From Apiosordaria backusii (Eukaryota > Ascomycota > Sordariomycetes > Sordariales > Lasiosphaeriaceae): DNA of 64,000 nt. A program made the translations under genes and the position numbers. The stretch covers positions 186,001-250,000 of the forward strand of contig JAUKTV010000014.1 in assembly GCA_030549205.1 (NCBI GenBank), given 5' to 3'. Each line of letters opens with the position of its first letter. Within the stretch, counting starts at the first letter, position 1. The notes under the pieces were generated by a model. It was not told the DNA's origin. It ran no database searches and saw only the letters and a program-made list of their open reading frames with translations. Shown here piece by piece: positions 29,549 to 40,658 of the stretch.

Positions 29549-30526
29549 CTTAAGGTTCAGTGGTATATATATAAGACATAACATACAGATACTTACGATT
29601 AATACAATAGTAAATAATATCTTTAAGTTATTTAGTATACTATTAAACTGATTATCTATTAAAGTATCTTAGCCTTTACTATTATACCTGTAATCGATAT
29701 TAGCTTTACTAACTATCCTTCTACCTTATCCTTTTATTTAAAGGCTTTATCCTAAGTCTCCGTATTATCTTCTTTAATCTACTGGTCTATATTAAGATCG
29801 ATTAAATCTTATTTAAATTAATAGAGTTTAGTATATTAGTCAATAGATAAAGTAATAATAGTATATATAGTATATATTTAAGCGTAAGTAACGTTTATAT
29901 TCTTTTACTTCTTATTATCTTTCTTCAGTACAGCTATTATTACGTTAGCTAATTTACAGTGCTTATAATAATCTAACCTTAGGATCTTATACTTATAGGC
30001 TTTCGGTATAATTATATATTACCATTATATTAGTACTATCTTTTAATCGTTAAATTATATAGAACAGACCTATACTTAATACTATAATCGATTAAGTCTT
30101 AATATAGTAAGTAATGTAGGAAAGGAATGTAGTAAGTAATATAAGAAAGTAATATAGTAAATAATATAGAAGAGAAAGAAGAAAAGTAATAGATAGAATC
30201 CTTTTTAACCTTATATAGGCGCTAGTATCTAGCTTTAGTATAGGCTAGTAAGGGAATTATTAGCATAATTATAAGCAATTCGGTAGTAAAGGAGGCGTTT
30301 GGAAGGTTTGGTTATAATGTTATTATATAAGCTTATTATTGAACTTAACGGTAGAAGGTTTAGCTATATAATAAGTATATAATAAGTATATAATAGTTAT
30401 GTAACTATAATAGTAGCCCTAGGCAGTTCAAGTAGTATACTAAATCAACTGTAAAGAGAACTAACGCCGGATATAGCGTTGTAAAAGAAAAAAAATTTTT
30501 TTAGAAGCTCTACTTCTTAGAGAGAC
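29549..30526. mobile_element. Unclassified dispersed repeat, copy 1 (978 bp, 14-bp TSD)
   Basis: It begins CTTAAGGTTCAGTGG and ends CTTAGAGAGAC. It is flanked by an exact 14-bp direct repeat, atataactaaagtt (29535-29548 and 30527-30540). A second copy of 975 bp lies at 47880-48854. There are no terminal inverted repeats, no LTR-type TG..CA ends and no coding frame. A 13-14 bp duplication suggests target-primed (LINE/SINE-like) insertion. GGTTCAGTGG near one end resembles a pol III A box. It is AT-rich and probably RIP-affected. Confidence 0.7.
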
Positions 30527-30540
30527 ATATAACTAAAGTT

Positions 30541-32176
30541 ATAAATAAAATGCCTATACTATTAAAAACTAAGCAATTTTTAATTATAAAGCTTATTTAA
30601 TTTAATAGAAATAGAGTATTTAAGCTCCTATAGAAGCTTTAAAAGTATATAAATAAAGCTAACCTTTATAACTTAGTAAATAAATATAAGCTTAACTGAA
30701 GTTTTTAATATAGAGGTCTTAATTTTAATAATAACGACTTTAAAAAGAATAATATATAATTTAAAAACGTTAAGCTAATTAATATCGAAGATAATATTAA
30801 AGATATTTATAGTCTTATTAAGTATACTATAAGGTAACCGGCTACTAAATTAAAGTTCTAAGCTTTAATAAACTATTAAGAAGGTAGTTTATATAAACTA
30901 ACTACTATAGAAGATAATAAATTAGAGAAAGCTAAATATTAAAAGGATAAGGCAAAGGCCTTAAAAGAGAAAAAGAAATCCTTAACATTTAGCTTTAGTT
31001 CTATTAAAGCAACTGGAGTAGTCGATAATAAGTTAAAAACTGTCGGTTATAAAAAGATTAAGCCTATATTTAACTAACTAAATAATTATACTAAGTAATT
31101 TTAAAAGCTAAATAAGATATTAACGGAGATTTAAAAGTCGATTAAAGTAATAGTAAAGTAGGATAAAACTAATACTAATAAACTAAATAACTTACTTTAG
31201 AATTATACTAATATAATAAGCAAGTTTCTTAATAGTAGTTAAGGCGTTAATATTCAATTTAAATTAAAAGAAATTTAACCTCTATTTAAAAATATAATAA
31301 GATATATTATTATAAACATACTATAAGACTTTACCGAATAGAAAATATAATTCTAAACTGATAGAATCTTAAAAGTTATTAAAATAGTTTAGAAGTTTAA
31401 TATTAAGCTTAACGAAGTCTTATAGTAATAATTAAGTACGATAGTACTAAAAAGTTATACAGATATTTAGACTATTATTTAATAGATTATAAAAATAACG
31501 ACTTTTACTAATATAAATCTATTTATTAGAATAATAAAGTAAATATTAATTCCAATATTAATATATATAATATCTATTACTACTTAAACAGAACTTAAGA
31601 CCTTGATTATAGTAATAATATTTACTATTATATAAATAGAACCTAAGACCTTAACCTCGACTATAATATTTATTACTATTTAAATTAAAACCATAACCCT
31701 AACTATAATACCTATCGTTATTTAAATAGAAACTAAAATGTTAACTATTATAATATTTATAGCTATATAAATAAAAGCTAAGACGTTAATTCCAATTAAC
31801 ATATTTACAATATTTACTATTATTAAAATAACATTTAAGATTTCGTTTAATATATTCCTGATATTTAAAGTAATAAAAAGAAAGCTAAATAAAAATAAAG
31901 ATAATAAAAAAAGCATAAGTAAAAAAGCTTAAATGGAAATCTAAGATATTATTAACCTAACTATTAAGGAAAAAGAATAAAATAAAAACATAGTACTAAC
32001 CTAAAATAAAGCCCTGGATTTAACTAAAAATAAACTACTAGGTCTAATTTTAAATAAACTTATAGCTTTAAATTAAAATAAAGCTTTAACTCCAGTTTAA
32101 AATATACCAATCCAGTCCTAATAAAGTAGGAATATAGTATAGAAAGAGTAGATAATAAGAAGTTAGGATAATTTAA
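30541..32176. other. AT-rich decayed sequence with degenerate 48-bp repeats
   Basis: No recognisable gene was found. Around 31585-31790 a motif of the form AACCTAAGACCTTAA recurs about every 48 bp (31591, 31639, 31687, then less regularly). This looks like the relic of a repeat-rich coding segment. The right edge is the TTTAA duplication of copia C (32172-32176). Confidence 0.4.
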
Positions 32177-32856
32177 TGTTAAAATAGGTGTCTTACAGGC
32201 CTATAGGTATAGACCTGTGCAGGGAACGGCGCAGAATATTGAAAGCGAAGAGGACTTTATTTGCAGTATACGACAGTAGTTAGATATTAAAGGAAGATAG
32301 ATTATAAAGGCGATGCCCTACAATATATAAAAGGTAGATACTATAATATAGGCTTATAAGGTACTGTAAGATATAGTAAATTAGTATATTAAATTGACTT
32401 ATTAATTAAGAAAAATATTATAGTAAATAGTTATAAAGGATAAGACCTATTATAGGTCTTTAGCTTTATATCGCTTTCCAAACCTTTTTTTATTTTAGGG
32501 CTTAAATGTCTGTTAAGTCTACTAATTGTAAGGCCTAAATGCCTATTAAGTCCGTTAATTATAGGGTTTAAATACTTATTAAGTCTATTAACTATAGACT
32601 TAGCTGGCTAGCTAAGTTTAATTATTAAGTATATTAACTAGAAGCTATTTATAAAGTATAGAGTGTTAACGTTTTACCGTTATAATATATTAACTATCTA
32701 AGGCTTTAAGCTACTTTAGGAGTTTAAAGATTACTATAATTACTATAGTAAAGTATTAATAAATACTGTAATTTTAAACTATTAGTTGTTATTAGCTTTA
32801 TAGATTATAAGCTAAAATATACTATAAAGTCTATAACTAAGTGCTATATTTTAATA
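32177..32856 (-). repeat. Copia C 3' LTR (680 bp)
   Basis: It begins TGTTAAAATAGG on the plus strand and ends TTTTAATA, against TTTCAACA in the partner. It contains three degenerate 33-bp units starting at about 32506, 32539 and 32572. Confidence 0.85.
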
Positions 32857-35800
32857 CCTTCTTTATAATTACAGTATATAGTACTAATTAAAAAGGCTTA
32901 GAAAGGTTTAATAGTAAAATAAAGGTATTAAACAGTGCTATAAATAAGGCTTTAATAAAGCCGTTAATAGGTATCTTCTTTATAGGGAAGTAGGTTATAG
33001 TAATAACTTTAGTAAATATAGCTTCTTTAACCTTTTAAAATTAAATTAAAGTATATTTAATTCGGTAATTGTACTTATTACTATAAGCAGTAATAATAGA
33101 ACCTTTATTATTATATAATAGAAAAGTAAAGCCTATAATAGGCTTGGAAATTTCTTAGAAAAGACCCCTAAGCTATATAGCTTTTTTAAAACCTTCGATA
33201 AGCCTAATATATTTAGCCTTTAAAGTATTAAAAGATATAGTAAATACTTTCTTAAATTTTTAACTAATAGGTCCTTTAGCTAAAGTAAATAGCTAACTGT
33301 AGGTAGATTTAGCACTTTCTTTATACCTAGCTTAGTTATTATTAATAAAGCCGATAGGCTTTAAGTTACTATTAAAGCTATAACTAATAGTACTATAAAT
33401 ATTAAAATAAAGGTAAGAAAGTAGTAATTTTACAGCTTTTAAGTAGGTATTAGTAGGCTATATTAGGTATTATAAAAGCTATTAAACGTTAAAGGCTATA
33501 TTAGGCTTAGTTTAAACTATAGTATATATTAAAGTACCAATTAATTATTAATATAGGTATTAATTAAAGAGGCTTATAGAGGTTTTAAGCCTATTACCTT
33601 TGCCTATAATTCTAGGACTTAGTAAAAAGGAAGTTAACTTAATGTTAATTCTAAAGTACTTAACTGCCTTTATAATATAGGCCTTTTAGTAAATCTAAAG
33701 ATACTATTAAGGCCTATTATATTCAATTTAAATACTAAGGAAGTAGTAAATAGAACTTAAATCTTTAATATTATAATACTCTTCTATAGTATTTTTTAGG
33801 GCTTAAAACTATAAAGGCTTAAAGCCTATAATTAAGCAGTTGTCAATATAGTTAATAATAAAGATTTTATAGTTTAAGTAAAAATAGGTAACTATATTAG
33901 AAATAAAAGGCTTAAAACTTAAAGCCTAAGTTATTATAAAGACCTTCTATTATTAGAAATAAAAAGCCTACTTTAAGCTATATAAGGATTTCTTTAATAG
34001 AATAACTTAGTCTTTAATAAGGTCCTATCTAACTGCTTTTAATAATATTATAGTACTAGTATTATTATAAGTAAACTTAGATAATCCCTATAGAATTTTA
34101 ATATAGATATTAAAATCAGTCTTTAAGTTTAAAAAGGCTCCTATAAAGTCTACCTACTTTAAATCCCAATTAAGTATAGTTATAAAGGCTAATATAATTC
34201 TTTAAGTTAAAGGCCTTATAATAAAAGTATAGGTCTATTTAAAGTTAATTCTAAAGGCTTATTAAAAACCTTAAGCAATTAATTAGGCCTTAAACTTTAT
34301 TATAATACCCTATAAATTCTTTTTATCTTTAAAGACTTAACAGCTTATAATAAGCTTCTTCTTAATTTAAAATCGATAGATAAAATAGAAGGTCTTAGTA
34401 ATAAGAAGTTAGTATAATTTAATAAAAATAGCCTATAACTATTACTTCTTTTTAAGATATTTTAAGACTTACTTAAAGATATTAGGCTTTAAAGCTTTTA
34501 TAAAATAGCACTCTTTATAATAAAAAACTAAGTAAGAAATAAGCTTACTATAATCTATATTATTTATAGATATAAATTCTTTATATTGCTTTTATAAGGT
34601 TTAAGGTAAAGGGATTTTAATAGTAATAGAAGGTATTATAAGTATTGGAATTATAGGCTTAAATAATAGCTAAGTAAGTAATATAGAGGATAATTTAAGT
34701 ATTAAGGAATTAGGAATTAGTAAAATAGAAAGACTGTAAATAAAGGGCTTAAGAACTTAAATAGTAGTATCTTTCTCTAACTTATTAAAGCAGTTAAGGA
34801 CCTTTAAAGGACCTATAGAGCTTAAAAGACCTATAATCTAAACCAATAGGTCTTTATAAAACTTAATAAAGTTAGTTTTAATAACTTTATTTAAGCCTAA
34901 ATAGACTAAGTAGGTTTAATAATTTAATACAGCTATAAATCTTCCTTTAATTCCTTAAAAAATAAGCTTAAGACCTATAGCCCAATTTTTAATAAGGATA
35001 TATACTATAACTTTAATACCTATAGCCTTATAGTTTAAAAGGTTTAGTTAATATAGTACTTAAAAGGATAATAGTTTATTATAGAAAGTTTAGTAAAGTA
35101 TAAGATCTTTAGAACTTTAGGCTATATAGTTAATAATTTTTACTATAGAAATAGCTATATATCTTTAAAAAGTAATAGAAAAGCTTAAAGTTAAAATAGT
35201 AGCTTTAAAATAGTTTAAAATAACCTTAATAGAACGCTTAGTTAGGCTATTTTAATTAAAAGTTTTAAAGCTTAATATATTAAAGCTAATGCCTTTTTTA
35301 ATAAGGTAGGTATTTAAAAAAAGGACTTCTTTTCCTTTATTATAATAAAAGTAAGTAGGGTATTATTAGAAGGTATTGTTTAGGCTTTTAAATAGTAAAC
35401 AAAGTACTATAACAGTATTATCTTTAATAGCTAATAGCTTAAAAAATTAAAAATAGGTCTTTTAATTTACTATAATTAAACTATAAAGTTTCTTTAATAG
35501 TAAAATAAGCTTAATAATAATAATATCCTTTTTTAAATAGTTTAAAGTAAAAGGAAGGTCTTAAATAGGATTTTTAAAAGGCTTTCGAAAGATTTTTACA
35601 GTATTATAGCTTTTATAAACTAAATCCTTAAATCTAATCTTTTATAAATTAAATATACCTTTAATAATAAAAGAGGTTTTCTTTAAAAGGTTAAGACCTA
35701 TATACTTAAGCTATATATACTAAAGGATAGTTAATCGAATTAAAGTTAATAAAGGCTTATTAAAATCTTTAAAAGACTTATCCTCCTTTAAAAAGTTAAA

Positions 35801-37951
35801 AGCTTTAAGAAAGCTTTCCTTTAAAATTTTAAAAACTTTAAAGGCTTTAAGGAAAGTAAAGTAATTACTAAAGTACTATTAGTAAGATACTTCCGGCTAA
35901 GGTTAGCCTTTAAAGTTAAAATAGAACCTTGATCTTTTAAAATTTAAGAAGGTAATAAAATTGCAGTTACTATCGGTAAGCTTTTAGCTATATAAGGCTT
36001 TTTTAATACTATATAAACAGTCCTTACTAATAATATTTAATAGAAAAGTAAAAATAAAAAAGGTTTTAATAAAGTTAATAGCTAAAAAATAAGCCTTATT
36101 ATTATAGGTTTTAATAAAAAATTAGACTTTTATAGTACCTTTACCGATAATTCTTATAAGGCTACTTTCTATAGTTAAAGGCTTAACCTTTACTTTAATA
36201 AGGTTAATAAAAAGGTTTTTATTATTATAAATATAAACTATAAACTTAATATTAAAGAGCTAGGCTTTTTTTAAAGCTAAATTAGTATAATTAATTAAGT
36301 TAATAGATATAGAAGGTAGAACCTTAAAAGGTAAGGATATTATAAATTTAATAAAGCTATAGTATTTATAAAGTATAATTAGCTTTAAAGGTTTAGTATT
36401 ATAAAAGCCTATATTAAAGTTAAAGTCTACTATAAAAGAAATTTCCTTAAAATTTCTAAAGTCTTTAGTATCTTCTTTCTTTTTATCTTCTTTTTCTTTT
36501 TCTTCTTTCTAATAAGCCTAGGCTTTATAGGGTTCTTTATAAAGGTATTTAAAGCCTTTAAGGCTTTAAAATCTTTAATAAAGGCAGTATAAAAATAAAG
36601 TATAGAAAGGGCTTAAATAACTATAATATTGAAAATACAGGTCTTAATTAAAAGCTTCTTCTATAAAAATTCTAATATAAAATAGTAAGAATAGCTAAAA
36701 TTATACTTATTTTAATAAATTAAAGCTTTAAAGTACTTATATTATAGTAAAAAACTGCCCTTTAATAAGCTTAAGTAGTAATTAACTTAATCAATAAGTT
36801 AAATTATAATACTTAAGTTTTAAAGTTTTATAATAAAGGTATTGAATTTAGCATTGTATTTAATTATTCTTAATAAACTATTAAATTTAATAGTATAGTA
36901 AGCCTTATAAAGTTTATTTTAAAGGACAGTTTAAATAAGGATATACTAGGTTTATAATTGCTAAAAAAAGGTTATTAAGGAGTCTTTAACTTTAATAGTA
37001 AGCAATAAGCTTACTTATAGGATATTTTAAATAGTAAAAAGAAGGAAGGCTTTTAAGTTATTATTTAGTAAATTAATAACTAACTTAGGTTTATTTATAA
37101 ACTTAAAAAGGCCTAAAATCCTTATTTAAATAGTAAAAGCTTAATATTAAAAGCGCTAGTTCTTAAAACCTAAAAGCTTTTATTCTTTAATAAAGTAAAG
37201 GACCTATTTACTAAAATCTTTTACTAAAAGTACAATGGTCTTTTAAATAGTTTAACTTAAAAAAAGCGTTATAATAGATATAACAATAGAGGCTAATAGA
37301 TCTATATAAGCTAAAGTAATTGAAGATAAGGGTAGTATAGGCAGGTCTATAGAAAGTTTAGAAGAAGATTTAAAAAGGCTTAAAGCAGTATATTCCAATA
37401 GAAAGTAAGTATTAAAATTATCAATATAAGTATTAACTTAGTTAATTTTAGCGCTTAAAGCTTTAATTTAATTAGTAAAACCTACTATAATAGCTCTAAT
37501 CTTACTATTAAAGATAACTATAAGGTTATTTTATAACTATTGGAAGTACTAAATAAAATTAAGGCCTTTAAAAAGATTAGAAGTTAATAAAAGGCTAAAG
37601 GTCTTTAAAGCTTTAGGGCTTATAAGGAGGTTATATATATCTTTATTCTTTATAGTAAAGGAGGTCGAAGGCTTAAAAGGAAAGTAGAAGTACTATTGGA
37701 AGTGCTAAAACGCTATTTTTTAGGTCTTTAGTATTTAAAAGGGAAGTAAAAGTACTGTTGGAAGTGTTAAAACGCTATTTCTTAAGTCTTTAGTACTTAA
37801 AAGGGAAGTAAAAGTATTATTAAAAGTATTAAAACGCTATTTTTTAAGTCTTTAGTAGCTTAAAATAAATAGGGCTTATAGGATAGGTATTATTGTAAAG
37901 GCTATAAAATAAAGAAATTCACTTAAGTAGTATAAGTCTAGGCTTATAACC
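32857..37951 (-). pseudogene. Copia C internal coding remnant
   Basis: This decayed minus-strand copia gag-pol has no frame surviving. Similarity to copia A in the RNase H part (about 33200-33400 here, about 6680-6860 there) gives the orientation. Near 37690-37860 a roughly 60-bp block containing AAGTGCTAAAACGCTATTT is repeated three times in tandem. Confidence 0.6.
37690..37862. repeat. Three tandem units of about 60 bp inside copia C
   Basis: Each unit has AGTACT(A/G)TTGGAAGTG or a close variant, followed by AAAACGCTATTT and GTCTTTAGTA. They lie in the 5' (gag-side) part of the element. They may be relics of a repeated protein segment. Confidence 0.6.
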
Positions 37952-38631
37952 TATTAAAATAGATATCTTATAGGCCTATAGATATAAACCTATATAGAAA
38001 ACGGTATAGAATATTAAAAGTAAAGAGGACTTTGTTTACAATATACGATAGTAGCTGAGTATTAAAAGAAGATAAATTATAAAGGCAATACCCTATAATA
38101 TATAGAAGGTAGATACTATAATATAGGCTTATAAAGTACTATAGGATATAGTAAACTAATATATTGAATTAACTTATTAATTAAAAAAAATATTATAATA
38201 AACAATTATAAAGGATAAGACCTATTATAGGTCTTCAGCTCTATATTGCTTTCTAAACCTCTCTTCGTTTTAAGGCCTAAATGCCTATTAAGTTTACTAA
38301 CTATAGAGCCTAAATGCCTATTAAGTCCGCTAACTGTAGGATTTAAATGCCTGTTAAGTCTACTAACTATAGACTTAACTGGCCGGCTAAGTTTTACTAT
38401 TAAATACGCTAACTGGAAGCTATTTATAGGATATAAGGTACTAATGTTTTACTGTTATAGTGCACTAACCGCCTAGGGCTTTAGGCTACTTTAGAGGTCT
38501 AAAGACCACTGCAATTGCTATAATAAAGTGTTAATAAGCGCTATAATTCCAAGCCATTGGTTATTATTAGCCCTGTAAGTTACAGGCCAAAATACACTGT
38601 AAAGTCTACAACTAAGTACTGTATTTCAACA
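37952..38631 (-). repeat. Copia C 5' LTR (680 bp)
   Basis: This is the partner of 32177-32856. It contains three clearer 33-bp tandem units, each with AAATGCCTATTAAG or a variant (38281, 38314, 38347). A short repetitive ORF at 38246-38476 is only a by-product of these units. Confidence 0.85.
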
Positions 38632-38636
38632 TTTAA

Positions 38637-39279
38637 TAGATACGATAGTAGATAAATAGGGAGAATAGAAAGTAATAGTAGATAAATAGAATAAGAAAAA
38701 AGAGAAAGAAAGGAAGTAAAGATTAAATAGATATTTCTTTACTTTACTATAATGATTTTTCTTTCTTCCTTTTATTATTTTTATTATTATAGATAAAGCT
38801 TTAAAGTAAGCAATAAATATAGGTATTATTAGGGATTGCAGGCAGTTTAATAAAAGTAGTTATAGAATTTAATAAATATAATATTAAAAAGGGTTATTGC
38901 AATATGTTATAAAGGAATTAGGCATTGTTATTTATAAACTAAGGAATAAAGATAGTTATAGACATTAATAGGCATAGCTATTAATAAGTTATACTACCGG
39001 AAGGTAGCAATTTTTCTTTAAAGGGGGGTATTATTATAGAAGGATATAGGAGGATCTACATATGTATATATATAGCCACTTCTTATATAGCAGATACAGA
39101 ATCAATCAATCATTATATAACCAATATCGGAGTACCATCGTGTGACTTTGTAATAATAATATTTATTTTAATAAAGTATTTAAAATAGTATAGGGCATTT
39201 AATATTTTTTAAATTAAAGGAATTAAGTACTAATTCTTTACTATAACTATATTAAATCTTTAATAGTTTATATAAATAT
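38637..39279. other. AT-rich spacer with a possible short Ty3-type 3' LTR
   Basis: The only structured element is a purine tract AAAGGGGGG (39020-39028). It is followed by a candidate 127-bp LTR (39029-39155) beginning TATTATTATAG and ending TTTGTAATA, which could be TGT..ACA before RIP. Sequence before it has no readable gene. Confidence 0.3.
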
Positions 39280-40110
39280 TGTTAAACTAGGTCCCTATGA
39301 GGCCTATGTTTATAGTAGGTGGCTGCTATTATACTACATGGTAGAAGCTTAAGTTGGAAAGCCTACCCGTCAGCTATCCGGCACTTGCCCGGCATCTTAC
39401 TTCACTGCAGGGCTATTTAAAGGCCTATATCCTACTAACCAGTAGGCCAAATCGCCTGTAATTTTATATTCAAGCTACTAAGGCCTACTATTATAGGCAG
39501 TATAGGTAGCCTAACCCTAACCCTATGATAACCTGTACTTTAAGTTAAAGGTGTCGGGTTTTACAGCTCTTTTATATAGCTATAAGTTAATTTTTAAAAA
39601 GCTATAAACTACATTAACTTAACTGCCTATAAGACCTATAGCTAACTACTAGGCTGGCCAAACTGGCCTAAAATTAATAGGCCTATAGTTAAGTAAGTAT
39701 ATTATTACTATATTAAATTATAGGCCTATAGGCTCTATAGGTTAGGAACTATAAAGGGCTTAGTAAGTAGTTTATAGGGCTTAATAAACCTTAAGATTAA
39801 CAAAGCCGTACTCTAGGCTATTTGCCTGCTAAGATATACAAAGGATTGTATATCAGTCAGTAAGTATATAGTAAAAGTTAAGTACAAATCCTATTATAAA
39901 GATTATTATAGTAAATTTATAAAAGGCTAATATTATAATATAATTGTTTACTTACTATATTTCTATCTTATAATACTTATAAGATACTATATTCTAATAC
40001 CTTAGTACTAAACTATAAATATTATATATAAGACTTCTATTATATTATAAGCTAATATATAAGTACTAATTAGAAGGCCCTTAAGTCTATAATTAACTAT
40101 ACCTATTCTA
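39280..40110 (+). repeat. Copia B 5' LTR (831 bp)
   Basis: It begins TGTTAAACTAGG and ends CCTATTCTA. The telomere-like CCTAACCCTAACCCTA is at 39510-39525. Confidence 0.88.
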
Positions 40111-40112
40111 AT

Positions 40113-40125
40113 AGATTATAAGCCC
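40113..40125 (+). other. Copia B primer-binding site (initiator Met tRNA half-molecule type)
   Basis: GATTATAAGCCC lies next to the 5' LTR. It equals GGTTATGAGCCC with two G-to-A changes, which is complementary to the anticodon arm of fungal initiator Met tRNA. This primer choice is known for many Ty1/copia elements. Equivalent sites sit beside the 5' LTRs of copia A and copia C. Confidence 0.55.
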
Positions 40126-40209
40126 GGAAGGTACTTAATTAAGTTATAAGCTTATAAGCTTAAGCTTAAAGCCTTCTATAAATAACAGCTCAGGCTACTA
40201 TAAACTATA

Positions 40210-40600
40210 TGTCACAATCGTTGATGAAGAACTAACGCACGGAGCGCGGGCCGCTCCTAGCCAATCATTATGGACCAGTCGGGAGTGGAGCGACGGGCTC
40301 ACGGTGATCCCGGTGAGCAAGGCGACAGGATCACGGTGAGCGTAGTGAGCCACAGGAAGGAAAGGTGATCCAGATCGTTTGTAGGGAACGTGATCCTGGT
40401 GATCCGCGGGTCTATATATACGGAGGAACTAGATAGCTTGTAGATAGTTCCGCAGTATGCAATCACAGCTTGTATTCACGGTATCTTGTGTTTACATTGA
40501 GACATCTTGTTGTGCACTGTTTAGCTGCACCGAACCAATTGTCAGAAGTGGCCTTCAACCGAGTATCCCTTTCAGAGGTTCTGTACAGGGGTTCGTCACA
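40210..40600 (+). repeat. Gypsy-3 5' LTR (391 bp)
   Basis: It begins TGTCACAATCG and ends TTCGTCACA. U3 (40210 to about 40412) is unlike that of gypsy-1 and gypsy-2. It has repeated CGGTGA words (40302, 40311, 40334) and a CCAAT box (40261-40267). TATATATA at 40413-40420 starts the shared R-U5 part. An inverted repeat GGAACTA/TAGTTCC lies just after it. Confidence 0.96.
40256..40420 (+). promoter_or_regulatory. Gypsy-3 U3 promoter: CCAAT box, CGGTGA repeats, TATA box
   Basis: AGCCAATCATTA (40258-40269) is shared with gypsy-2 in its own orientation, and GCCAATCA also occurs in gypsy-1. CCAAT is the site of the fungal CCAAT-binding complex. Three CGGTGA words follow, then TATATATA at 40413-40420. 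Transcription would start some 30-40 bp later, near the AGTATGCAA at 40454-40462. The start site is inferred. Confidence 0.5.
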
Positions 40601-40602
40601 CG

Positions 40603-40642
40603 TTGCATACTCACTTCAACTCTGTCATCGGATAAGTTGAAG
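40603..40642 (+). promoter_or_regulatory. Gypsy-3 leader: candidate self-priming site and hairpin
   Basis: TTGCATACT (40603-40611) lies two bases after the LTR. It is the perfect complement of AGTATGCAA at 40454-40462, near the expected 5' end of the RNA. The hairpin CTTCAACT (40614-40621) / AGTTGAAG (40635-40642) follows. Tf1 of fission yeast primes reverse transcription with the first bases of its own RNA; this looks like the same logic. Confidence 0.5.
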
Positions 40643-40658
40643 GCGCCAAGTTAACGCC

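Larger units (their letters stand above)
32177..38631 (-). mobile_element. Copia C: RIP-decayed Ty1/copia retrotransposon
   Basis: This 6455-bp element has 680-bp LTRs (32177-32856, 37952-38631) and TSD TTTAA (32172-32176, 38632-38636). The sense strand is minus: the polypurine tract AAAGAAGG abuts the left LTR. The initiator-Met-tRNA-like site GGTTATAAGCCTAG abuts the right LTR. It is a different family from copia A and B (different LTR), but the internal sequence around 33200-33400 resembles the copia A RNase H region. No ORF survives. Confidence 0.85.

Noticed and set aside
29549..29575. tRNA gene suggested by GGTTCAGTGGTA
   Set aside because: No B box at the right distance, no cloverleaf, and it is the end of a dispersed repeat.
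29549..30526. Solo LTR interpretation of the 978-bp repeat
   Set aside because: The ends are not TG..CA at the duplication borders, and the target duplication is 13-14 bp rather than 4-6 bp.
37690..37862. CRISPR-like array
   Set aside because: Only three long tandem units without unique spacers, in a fungal retrotransposon.
38246..38476. 76-aa open frame with repeated KCLLSLLT-like units
   Set aside because: It is the translation of the 33-bp tandem repeats in the copia C 5' LTR.
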